Below the pieces are notes generated by a model. It searched no databases. It worked only from the letters and a program-made list of their open reading frames with translations, and was not told the DNA's origin. Made by a program: the position numbers and the translations under genes. This document shows, one piece after another, positions 1 through 5,503 of a stretch of DNA of 6,725 nucleotides. This DNA is from Cyclobacteriaceae bacterium. GTDB taxonomy: Bacteria > Bacteroidota > Bacteroidia > Cytophagales > Cyclobacteriaceae. How positions within the stretch are numbered: position 1 is the first letter of the stretch; the number at the start of each line of letters is the position of its first letter. The DNA is taken from NCBI GenBank assembly GCA_013140395.1, contig JABFSY010000404.1, forward strand, positions 1 through 6,725, given 5' to 3'.

Positions 1-368
1 TCTTCGCGTTCGTCCTTGCTATAGCCAGCATAAATAAACGGAAGTGCCACGTTCTCAAAGGCTGACGCTCTTGGCAACAGGTTGAATGTCTGAAATACGA
101 ATCCAATCTCCTTATTTCTAATAGCGGCCAACTCATTTTCGGTCATCTCACTTACTTCTTGACTATTAAGCCTATACGTACCGCTCGTAGGCGAATCCAA
201 GCAACCGACAATATTCATCAAGGTAGACTTACCGGAACCAGAAGGGCCCATAAATGCCACATACTCTCCCTTATCTATTGAAATTGAAATCGACTGGAGG
301 GCGTTTACAATGTTGTCGCCCATTTTATAAACTTTCGATATTTCGCGAGTTTCGATAATTTTACTCAT
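1..368 (-). CDS. ABC transporter ATP-binding protein, MacB/LolD type (partial, C-terminal part outside window)
   Basis: This is the N-terminal 122 codons of an ABC ATPase that would energise an inner-membrane exporter of the MacB/LolD/FtsE class. It starts at the ATG at 368 (MSKIIETREISKVY) and is still open at the left edge. Seen directly: a Walker A loop GPSGSGKST at residues 41-49, the family-typical NIVGCLDSPTSG just after it, and a Q-loop GFVFQTFNLLP with Gln93. The signature LSGGQ, Walker B and H-loop would lie beyond the window, so catalytic completeness cannot be judged. The spacing and wording (ALQSISISIDKGEYVAFMGPSG) match ATPases that pair with MacB/FtsX-type permeases; the permease is not visible and may lie further left. 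The gene follows the NRDE gene on the same strand after 154 bp, so it probably has its own promoter. That gap contains a short inverted repeat (AGTTC-4-GAACT, 404-417) of unknown value. The substrate (lipoprotein, peptide, drug) cannot be told from this part. Confidence 0.93.
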   Translation of the reverse strand, partial: MSKIIETREISKVYKMGDNIVNALQSISISIDKGEYVAFMGPSGSGKSTLMNIVGCLDSPTSGTYRLNSQEVSEMTENELAAIRNKEIGFVFQTFNLLPRASAFENVALPFIYAGYSKDERE

Positions 369-522
369 GTGTCTCTTCTGTTGGATGTTACCGGTTAGCT
401 TAAAGTTCTATTGAACTGATCAAACGCCTTTTGGTTTCAAATCAAGGCAAAATTGAGCTAAAAAATTCATTTAATTTCCCAAATAGTGGTTTTAAGACGG
501 TTGAGAGGCGGAAAGGTTACCC

Positions 523-1293
523 TTAACGACCATTGATTTCAAAACTAAACGTCCGATCCTCATACTGAAAGGTGGCCAGATTGTACACTCGCTCTGTGAA
601 TTCCACCTTATTTTGATGATCGATCAAAATAACCGTTGAACAACGGGTGCCGTACCCATTTGTTTTGATAAACATGGACGAAAGCGCCCGTTCCCGATCT
701 AAACCAATTCCCGTTTCCGGTAATTGTTCATCTGGTGCTTGTTGTTCATCCAATAGAAAATCAAATAGTTCAGCCGGCCTTAATGCAGGTTGAGTCAGTA
801 GTGCGTTCCATTTTTCTTTACCTCTTTCCACTTTGGGCCAGGGTGTATCCAGCAAATGATTGCTCAATCCGTGGATCCCCTGCTCAATTTTTTCTGGACT
901 TCCGCTATAATTCGAATAATAATAAAGATCGCTGCTATTCCCGACTATGAGATTGAAACCGTTATACGCTTTTCCCACTTGCTCAATCTTTTTTAGATAG
1001 AAGCTTGGATCCATTTCACCCGCCAAATAGTCACTGACGAGTTGCCCTCTGGACGGTGCAATAGGGTTGATATTGTGCGGATCGCGATAATTCGTGACCA
1101 TACTAATTCTCCCGGTTTTTGTCATGGCCATCCAGGTACCTTTGGCCTGCAAGTCACGGCCACCTAAAATATTCGGCTGCTCTTCCCAAAATTCGGCAGG
1201 GGCCGTCTGGCGATTATAGAATTCATCCCGGTTAGCGGCTACAATTAATTTATACTTTGAATGCTTTTCAATAGCAAAAAAAATCAAGCACAT
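523..1293 (-). CDS. NRDE family protein (TANGO2-like, Ntn-hydrolase-type fold)
   Basis: A 256-residue member of the NRDE/TANGO2 family, found from bacteria to humans; the human member TANGO2 has been linked to heme handling and lipid/CoA metabolism, but the bacterial role is not established. Visible family marks are the N-terminal MCLIFF, the name-giving AANRDEF (Asn21-Glu24), GGRDLQAKGTW (44-54), TNYRDP (67-72), GLSNHLLDTPWPKV (142-155) and the C-terminal YGTRCSTVILID. The frame is open upstream to 1359, but I chose the ATG at 1293: MC at the N-terminus is the family norm, and Cys2 would become the N-terminal nucleophile expected of an Ntn-hydrolase-like fold. The longer start would place a 22-residue extension inside the upstream gene. 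The chosen ATG lies one base after the TGA of the DUF3667 gene (TGAAATG), suggesting translational coupling. No signal peptide is seen with this start, so it is probably cytoplasmic. The family call is secure; any enzymatic activity is inference. Confidence 0.93.
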   Translation of the reverse strand: MCLIFFAIEKHSKYKLIVAANRDEFYNRQTAPAEFWEEQPNILGGRDLQAKGTWMAMTKTGRISMVTNYRDPHNINPIAPSRGQLVSDYLAGEMDPSFYLKKIEQVGKAYNGFNLIVGNSSDLYYYSNYSGSPEKIEQGIHGLSNHLLDTPWPKVERGKEKWNALLTQPALRPAELFDFLLDEQQAPDEQLPETGIGLDRERALSSMFIKTNGYGTRCSTVILIDHQNKVEFTERVYNLATFQYEDRTFSFEINGR

Positions 1294-1294
1294 T

Positions 1295-2182
1295 TCAAAG
1301 GGTGTAGAAGGTAGCGAAAAACAAAAACATCCTATAAATACTCCAGACTTCAAAAACAAGGTAGGCTAAAACTCCTGCTTTGAGAATACTGACAATCCAT
1401 CCGTGTTGATAATAGGTTCGTTGCGCACGAAGCCAGAAATAAAAGAGGATTAAAAGCGTGACCCACGAATAGAAACCGTCACTAAGCAAAATTGACCAAT
1501 CTACACCCATTGTTGCTGAACTCAGTCGAATGACCCATACTAGCACGTTAGGCAAAATGACCGAACAAAGTAACAATTGAAAAGCATGAAACTCAAATGA
1601 CATCTGTAGATGATCAAAGTAAAAGCTCTTTTTGGAATAATTAACAATCGAGATTATTCCGCTAAATAGCAACACCAAAAAAATAAGAAGCAATTTAGCC
1701 AGGTTACCTGAATGGGTGTTATACTCTTTTGCAAATTGGTCGAAAGCAATATTGTTAGAACCAATATAGTCAGTTACCAACGCGTGAACAATCTCACTAT
1801 AAGACTGCTGATTCATTTGAGAATACAGCGAAGAATTGAATGTGTCAAAGACAGGAAATAAAAAATAAAAAAAGTTAGCTACGAAAAATAGCCCCACTAA
1901 CTTCATGTACAGCACTTGAATGCCGCTCCTTATTTCACTTGTTAACTTTCCTGGATCGAGCAGTATGAGTTTGAAGCTTCGCCAAAACTTTCCCTCTAGA
2001 AAAGTAAATGCATTCAACACGCTCTCAGCTATTTTTACAAAAGAGCGATCCGATACATCTATTACCTTCTCCCCGCAATGGTTGCAAAACTTACCTTTGA
2101 ATTGACTCCCACAGTTCTTACAAGAATGACTAACGTTGTAATCAAAAGAGTCTTGTCGCTTCTTAAACACTGAAAAGGCCAT
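1295..2182 (-). CDS. DUF3667 family membrane protein with N-terminal zinc ribbon
   Basis: A 295-residue protein of the DUF3667 family, common in Bacteroidota and of unknown function. The N-terminus carries a probable zinc ribbon, CKNC at 21-24 and CNHC at 33-36. This is followed by the family-typical stretch FLEGKFWRSFKLILLDPGKL (61-80), where the LLDPGKL part is the most recognisable. Hydrophobic segments at about 92-112, 161-181, 198-219, 237-251 and 263-290 suggest four to five membrane helices. The DHLQMSFEFHAF stretch (190-201) corresponds to the conserved His-rich loop of the family, which reads roughly EHLVFALHFHAF. The ATG at 2182 gives a normal family length. It lies 8 bp downstream of rnhB and one base upstream of the NRDE gene, so it is the middle gene of a compact minus-strand cluster. 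It probably sits in the inner membrane with the ribbon in the cytoplasm; a sensing or assembly role is possible but nothing in the sequence proves one. Confidence 0.9.
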   Translation of the reverse strand: MAFSVFKKRQDSFDYNVSHSCKNCGSQFKGKFCNHCGEKVIDVSDRSFVKIAESVLNAFTFLEGKFWRSFKLILLDPGKLTSEIRSGIQVLYMKLVGLFFVANFFYFLFPVFDTFNSSLYSQMNQQSYSEIVHALVTDYIGSNNIAFDQFAKEYNTHSGNLAKLLLIFLVLLFSGIISIVNYSKKSFYFDHLQMSFEFHAFQLLLCSVILPNVLVWVIRLSSATMGVDWSILLSDGFYSWVTLLILFYFWLRAQRTYYQHGWIVSILKAGVLAYLVFEVWSIYRMFLFFATFYTL

Positions 2183-2190
2183 GGCTAAAA

Positions 2191-2790
2191 TTAATCAAAT
2201 AACTCCAACTGAGCTGGCAATAATTGAAACGATCTTCGATGAAAGGGAGTAATCCCTAGCTTACGGATTCCATCTCGGTGCTGAACTGTTGGGTAGCCCA
2301 TATTGCTCTCCCATCCATAACCTGGATATTGATCAGAAAGTTTTTCCATGAGGTCATCTCTATAGGTTTTAGCAAGAACAGATGCAGCAGCTATTGACAA
2401 ATATTTGCTATCGCCTTTTACAATGCATTGGTGTTGAATTTTCCTGTAGGTGATAAAGCGATTTCCATCTATCAACAAAAATTCGGGTTCTACTTCTAGT
2501 TGGTCTAGGGCAAGATGCATGGCCTTAAAAGACGCATTCAAAATATTGATTTCATCTATTTCCTGGTGGCTGACTTCTGCCACTGCCCAAGCTAACGCGG
2601 CACCTTTGATTTCTTCTTGCAATTGCTCTCGGTCCTTTTTCTTTAACTGCTTTGAGTCTGTCAATAACTTGTGCTTAAATTTCTTAGGGAGAATTACTGC
2701 TGCTGCCACAACAGGTCCTGCCAAACAGCCACGACCCACTTCATCGCAACCAGCCTCGATCTTGTCCTTGGTGTAGCTTGATTTGAGCAT
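2191..2790 (-). CDS. rnhB: Ribonuclease HII
   Basis: Type 2 RNase H, which cuts the RNA strand of RNA/DNA hybrids and nicks 5' of single ribonucleotides in duplex DNA, starting ribonucleotide excision repair in the cytoplasm. With the start I prefer the protein is 199 residues, normal for bacterial RNase HII. The four metal-binding acids are present: Asp16 and Glu17 in GCDEVGRGCLAGP, Asp108 in LLIDGN and Asp127 in VKGDSKY. Also seen are the TDSKQL motif, the ASVLAKTYRDDLM helix and the C-terminal GYPTVQHRDGIRKLGITPFHRRSF. The frame extends five codons further to a TTG at 2805, but the ATG at 2790 gives the family-typical MLKSSY start. A TAnnTTTG box (2811-2818) leaves a short leader before that ATG. 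It is the first gene of the minus-strand cluster and is divergent from the Nudix gene. Confidence 0.97.
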   Translation of the reverse strand: MLKSSYTKDKIEAGCDEVGRGCLAGPVVAAAVILPKKFKHKLLTDSKQLKKKDREQLQEEIKGAALAWAVAEVSHQEIDEINILNASFKAMHLALDQLEVEPEFLLIDGNRFITYRKIQHQCIVKGDSKYLSIAAASVLAKTYRDDLMEKLSDQYPGYGWESNMGYPTVQHRDGIRKLGITPFHRRSFQLLPAQLELFD

Positions 2791-2810
2791 GTATTTAAAA
2801 CTCAAAAGTA

Positions 2811-2840
2811 CAAAGTTATGGGTTGGCCTCTAGCTCGAAC
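2811..2840 (-). promoter_or_regulatory. Candidate Bacteroidota-type promoter for rnhB and downstream genes
   Basis: On the minus strand TAACTTTG at 2818-2811 matches the Bacteroidota -7 consensus TAnnTTTG exactly. About 17 bases upstream GTTCG (2840-2836) is a weak version of the -33 TTTG element. A transcript starting a few bases past the box would have a leader of roughly 15 nt before the ATG at 2790. This supports the ATG over the upstream TTG as the rnhB start. Confidence 0.5.
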
Positions 2841-2852
2841 TTTCTAACTTTA
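2822..2852 (+). promoter_or_regulatory. Candidate promoter for the Nudix gene, overlapping the rnhB promoter
   Basis: TAACTTTA at 2845-2852 matches seven of eight positions of the -7 box TAnnTTTG, and GTTG at 2822-2825 lies 19 bases upstream as a -33-like element. The box is the middle of three closely spaced AACTTT copies (2838-2843, 2846-2851, 2853-2858), so low-complexity sequence could mimic a promoter. If real, it overlaps the opposite-strand rnhB promoter. Confidence 0.35.
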
Positions 2853-2885
2853 AACTTTCGATTTTTAGCTCTTGAACAAACAACC

Positions 2886-3428
2886 ATGCAAAACCCTTGG
2901 AAGACCCTTTCAACCAAAGTCATCTACAACAATCCCTGGATAGAAGTAGAAGAGCATCAGGTTTTAAATCCTGCCGGTGGTGAAGGCATTTATGGAAAAG
3001 TGCATTTCAAGAACAAAGCGATTGGCATTGTTGCACTGGATGAACAAAGGAATACCTGGCTGGTCGGTCAATTTCGTTATCCATTAAATGAATGGAGTTG
3101 GGAAATTCCGGAGGGCGGTGGATCTCTTGCATCCAACCCGTTGGAATCTGCACAGCGAGAACTAAAAGAAGAAACTGGGATCACCGCAGAAAAATGGACA
3201 CTCGTGGTGCGAACACATCTATCTAATTCGGTATCGGATGAGGAAGGATTTGTTTTTCTGGCCGAGGAATTGACTCATGGTATGGCAGCCCTTGAAGACA
3301 CCGAAGCTGATTTGAAAGTGCAGAAACTGCCCTTTGCTGATGCACTGCAAATGGTATTAGATGGAAAAATCACCGACAGCCTAAGTGTGATGGGTATTTT
3401 GCGAGTGGCCAGGGAATTAAATATCTAA
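2886..3428 (+). CDS. Nudix hydrolase, ADP-ribose pyrophosphatase-like
   Basis: A 180-residue cytoplasmic Nudix enzyme, most like those that split ADP-ribose or other nucleoside diphosphate sugars into a nucleoside monophosphate and a sugar phosphate. The Nudix box spans about 77-99 and ends in RELKEETGI, which keeps the metal-binding REUxEExGU core (Arg91, Glu92, Glu95, Glu96). The earlier glutamate of the consensus GX5EX7REUXEEXGU is Ser83 here. The lead-in LVGQFRYPLNEWSWEIPEGGG (59-79) is the substrate-side strand typical of ADP-ribose pyrophosphatase-like members. The C-terminus (MVLDGKITDSLSVMGILRVA) also fits this group. The frame is open to a TTG at 2823, but that would overlap the candidate promoters; the ATG at 2886 with MQNPWK is the natural start. 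The gene is divergent from rnhB and followed by the MATE gene after 67 bp that consist largely of a palindromic repeat. The exact substrate is not decided by sequence. Confidence 0.93.
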   Translation: MQNPWKTLSTKVIYNNPWIEVEEHQVLNPAGGEGIYGKVHFKNKAIGIVALDEQRNTWLVGQFRYPLNEWSWEIPEGGGSLASNPLESAQRELKEETGITAEKWTLVVRTHLSNSVSDEEGFVFLAEELTHGMAALEDTEADLKVQKLPFADALQMVLDGKITDSLSVMGILRVARELNI

Positions 3429-3485
3429 AGTCGATAGTCCATAGTCAACTGTCCATGGACTATGGACCATAGACTATCGACTATC
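3429..3485. repeat. Palindromic heptamer array (four direct plus four inverted units)
   Basis: The sequence between the Nudix stop and the MATE start divides cleanly into eight 7-bp units. Units 1-4 (3429-3456) follow the pattern AGTCNAT with few changes: unit 3 ends AAC and unit 4 begins with T. Units 5-8 (3457-3484) are the same motif in reverse complement, NGACNAT-like. The whole forms an imperfect 54-bp palindrome (3429-3482) centred at 3455/3456 on CCATGG, with perfect outer arms AGTCGATAGTC (3429-3439) and GACTATCGACT (3472-3482) and a perfect 10-bp core GTCCATGGAC (3451-3460). By my count 22 of 27 base pairs match. There is no T-run after it, so a classical terminator is unlikely. In RNA it could fold between the two cistrons; as DNA it resembles REP-like or simple-sequence elements. 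Confidence 0.9.
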
Positions 3486-3495
3486 TACAAGCAAA

Positions 3496-4836
3496 ATGGA
3501 ATTAAAAAATTATAAAACACACGCCAAAGAAGGCTTTCATCTAGCCTACCCGGTTATGCTCAGTCAGCTTGGGCACGTGACCATGGGCGTTGCAGACAAT
3601 ATAATGGTCGGCAATTTGGGTGCCGCTAATCTGGCCGGGGCAGGCTTGGCCAACGTGGCTTTCAATTTTTTGTTGCTTTTCGGCATCGGTGTTTCTTACG
3701 CCATCACTCCATTGGTTTCAACCGCAGACGGAGAAAGAGATGATACAAAAATTGCTTCGATATTAAAACATGGACTATTGATCAACCTTTGTAATAGCTT
3801 GATTCTAGTCGTCATTGTGTTGATTGGGATGAATGTGCTCTACCACATCAATCAACCACCGGAGGTGGTTGTCCTTTCTATCCCTTATCTAAGCATTATC
3901 ACATTTTCACTCATTCCCATTTTGGTGTTTCAGACTTTTCGCCAATTTACCGAAGGGCTATCACTAACGCGTATCGCGATGATTATTGTGATCAGCGCAA
4001 ATGTGGTTAACATTGGACTAAATTATTTATTGATTTACGGGCATTGTGGCTTCCCTGCACTTGGACTGAATGGGGCAGGATATGCCACGTTGACCTCACG
4101 AATTTTAATGGCTATCGTTTTTGCGGGCTATGTATATCTCGCTCCACGCTTCAAAAAATTCAGAAATGGATTTTCCATCGGCAACTATTCGAAGGCATTA
4201 CTCAAAAAAATGTTGCATATCGGAATACCTGCCGGTATGCAATTTATTTTCGAAGTGGCGGCTTTTGATTTTTCGTTAGTGATGATGGGATGGCTAGGAA
4301 CGCAAGCGCTGGCGGCCCATCAAATTGCGATCAACCTGGCAACAATAAGTTACATGACAACATCCGGTTTGGCAGCAGCGGCTACAATTCGTGTCAGCCA
4401 TTTTTTGGGCCAGAAAGATTTTGGTAATCTTCGGCAAGCCGCGTACTCCCTTCTGGGTGTTGCTTTATTGATTATGACGGCTTGGGCGATTCTTTTTATT
4501 GCGGGACGAAATTTTCTTCCCGTGCTGTATGTTCACGATGCCAAGGTAATTGCAATCGCTGGTCCTTTATTGGTGATCGCAGGATTGTTTCAATTGAGTG
4601 ATGGTGCCCAGGTTGTTTGTATTGGTGCATTGCGAGGATTGCAAGATGTTAAAATTCCTTCTTTATTGATTTTTGTATCGTATTGGATAATTGGATTGCC
4701 ACTTGGCTATTTACTTGCGTTTATACTCGGATGGGGCGCAATCGGAATTTGGCTTGGTCTGTTGTTGGGGTTGACGTTAACAGCCACCGCCATGTTTTTA
4801 CGATTCAAGAAACTGGCTGGTTCCTTAAAAGAATAG
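3496..4836 (+). CDS. MATE family efflux transporter, NorM type
   Basis: A 446-residue inner-membrane multidrug and toxin extrusion protein that exports cationic or other organic compounds in exchange for Na+ or H+. The length and the alternating hydrophobic segments fit twelve helices in two six-helix lobes. Family marks are the first-helix stretch PVMLSQLGHVTMGVADNIMVG, the LNYLLIYG region of the first lobe, the GIPAGMQFIFEVAAF helix at about 244-258 and FQLSDGAQVVCIGALRGLQD at about 364-383. Three acidic residues match the cation-site residues I recall for Vibrio cholerae NorM (Asp36, Glu255, Asp371): here Asp34, Glu253 and Asp369, all shifted by two. This supports a cation-coupled NorM-type pump. 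The ATG at 3496 lies 10 bp past the palindromic array with no strong Shine-Dalgarno. The gene probably shares a transcript with the Nudix gene unless the array or a local promoter separates them. The drug range cannot be read from sequence. Confidence 0.95.
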   Translation: MELKNYKTHAKEGFHLAYPVMLSQLGHVTMGVADNIMVGNLGAANLAGAGLANVAFNFLLLFGIGVSYAITPLVSTADGERDDTKIASILKHGLLINLCNSLILVVIVLIGMNVLYHINQPPEVVVLSIPYLSIITFSLIPILVFQTFRQFTEGLSLTRIAMIIVISANVVNIGLNYLLIYGHCGFPALGLNGAGYATLTSRILMAIVFAGYVYLAPRFKKFRNGFSIGNYSKALLKKMLHIGIPAGMQFIFEVAAFDFSLVMMGWLGTQALAAHQIAINLATISYMTTSGLAAAATIRVSHFLGQKDFGNLRQAAYSLLGVALLIMTAWAILFIAGRNFLPVLYVHDAKVIAIAGPLLVIAGLFQLSDGAQVVCIGALRGLQDVKIPSLLIFVSYWIIGLPLGYLLAFILGWGAIGIWLGLLLGLTLTATAMFLRFKKLAGSLKE

Positions 4837-4863
4837 TTTTTCTTTCTTATCTTTTGAAAAACT
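4835..4863. repeat. Inverted repeat overlapping the MATE stop codon
   Basis: AGTTTTTC (4835-4842) and GAAAAACT (4856-4863) are perfect 8-bp inverted copies around a 13-base pyrimidine-rich loop. The left arm includes the last two bases of the MATE stop codon. The stem is AT-rich and has no T-run after it, so it would be a weak hairpin; it may affect coupling between the MATE and thioesterase genes, or be chance in AT-rich sequence. Confidence 0.35.
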
Positions 4864-4877
4864 GAAAGCAAACGAAG

Positions 4878-5438
4878 ATGACAAAAATTGATGCCAAGCC
4901 GGTAAGGGTCTCCCAAACCACCATCACAGAGCTGATGATTCCTGCTTACGCGAATTTTGGTGGTAAAATTCATGGTGGCACACTTCTTTCCATGATGGAT
5001 AAAGTAGCCTATGCCACCGCGAGCAAACATGCTGGTTCCTATTGCGTAACGGTTTCTGTAGACAAAGTTGAGTTTCTGCAGCCTGTAGAAGTAGGAGAAT
5101 TAGTATCGATGCATGCATCCGTTAACTATGTAGGTAACTCGTCACTGGTAGTGGGAATTCGGGTGGAGGCTCAAAACGTCAAGTTAGGAACCATCAAACA
5201 CACGAACTCATCCTATTTCACCATGGTAGCCAAAGGCGATAACGACAAACCCATGCAGGTACCCAAACTGATCTTGGAGAATGACGAAGATGTCAAAAGG
5301 TTTATCGAGGCGATGCGAATGAAAGAAATCAAAAGTTCAGTCAACGAAAAAATGCATGATGCCAAATCAAGAATTGAAGTAGACAACGCTCGTGAGTTGC
5401 TAAAAAATGAACGTTGTCAAATTAAGATCAGACTTTAG
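4878..5438 (+). CDS. Acyl-CoA thioesterase, hotdog fold (YciA/ACOT-like)
   Basis: A 186-residue hotdog-fold enzyme expected to hydrolyse acyl-CoA thioesters to free acid and CoA in the cytoplasm. The hotdog domain covers about 12-120. Recognisable parts are the IPAYANFGGKIHGGTLLSMMD motif (21-41), in which Asn26, the HGG at 32-34 and the probable catalytic Asp41 are the key residues, VTVSVDKVEFLQPVEVGELV (57-76), and the family-typical TNSSYFTMVA (109-118) followed by VPKL (128-131). The last 55 or so residues are charged and probably helical; they end in a basic tail and are somewhat longer than a minimal single-domain family member. Such enzymes usually assemble as hexamers of hotdog pairs. 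The ATG at 4878 lies 41 bp after the MATE stop, compatible with cotranscription. The chain-length preference of the substrate is unknown. Confidence 0.93.
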   Translation: MTKIDAKPVRVSQTTITELMIPAYANFGGKIHGGTLLSMMDKVAYATASKHAGSYCVTVSVDKVEFLQPVEVGELVSMHASVNYVGNSSLVVGIRVEAQNVKLGTIKHTNSSYFTMVAKGDNDKPMQVPKLILENDEDVKRFIEAMRMKEIKSSVNEKMHDAKSRIEVDNARELLKNERCQIKIRL

Positions 5439-5453
5439 CCAAACTTGTTAAAA

Positions 5454-5480
5454 AACGGCATGAATCTTGCTGATTCCGTT
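5454..5480. other. Imperfect stem-loop between the thioesterase and barrel-protein genes
   Basis: GAATC (5462-5466) and GATTC (5472-5476) form a 5-bp stem around TTGCT, extended by AACG (5454-5457) pairing with CGTT (5477-5480) across a 4-base bulge. Read on the minus strand it is followed by a run of six T, as in a terminator, but no minus-strand gene reads into it. On the plus strand it sits in the leader of the next gene, before an A-rich stretch. Confidence 0.3.
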
Positions 5481-5503
5481 CAACAAACAAAAAAAATAAT
5501 ACT

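Noticed and set aside
404..417. AGTTC-4-GAACT inverted repeat upstream of the ABC ATPase gene, as an operator
   Set aside because: Only five base pairs per arm, and no regulator gene or second copy nearby; expected by chance at this length.
511..530. Possible terminator hairpin after the NRDE gene (AAGG-TTAC-CCTT)
   Set aside because: A 4-bp stem with no adjacent T-run in the direction of transcription; too weak.
4707..5030. Minus-strand open frame of 107 codons across the MATE/thioesterase junction
   Set aside because: It lies opposite two well-supported plus-strand genes, and its translation has no recognisable domain; a shadow frame.
5454..5480. Intrinsic terminator for the thioesterase gene
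   Set aside because: The T-run is present only on the minus strand; on the transcribed plus strand the hairpin is followed by A-rich sequence, so it does not meet the criteria.
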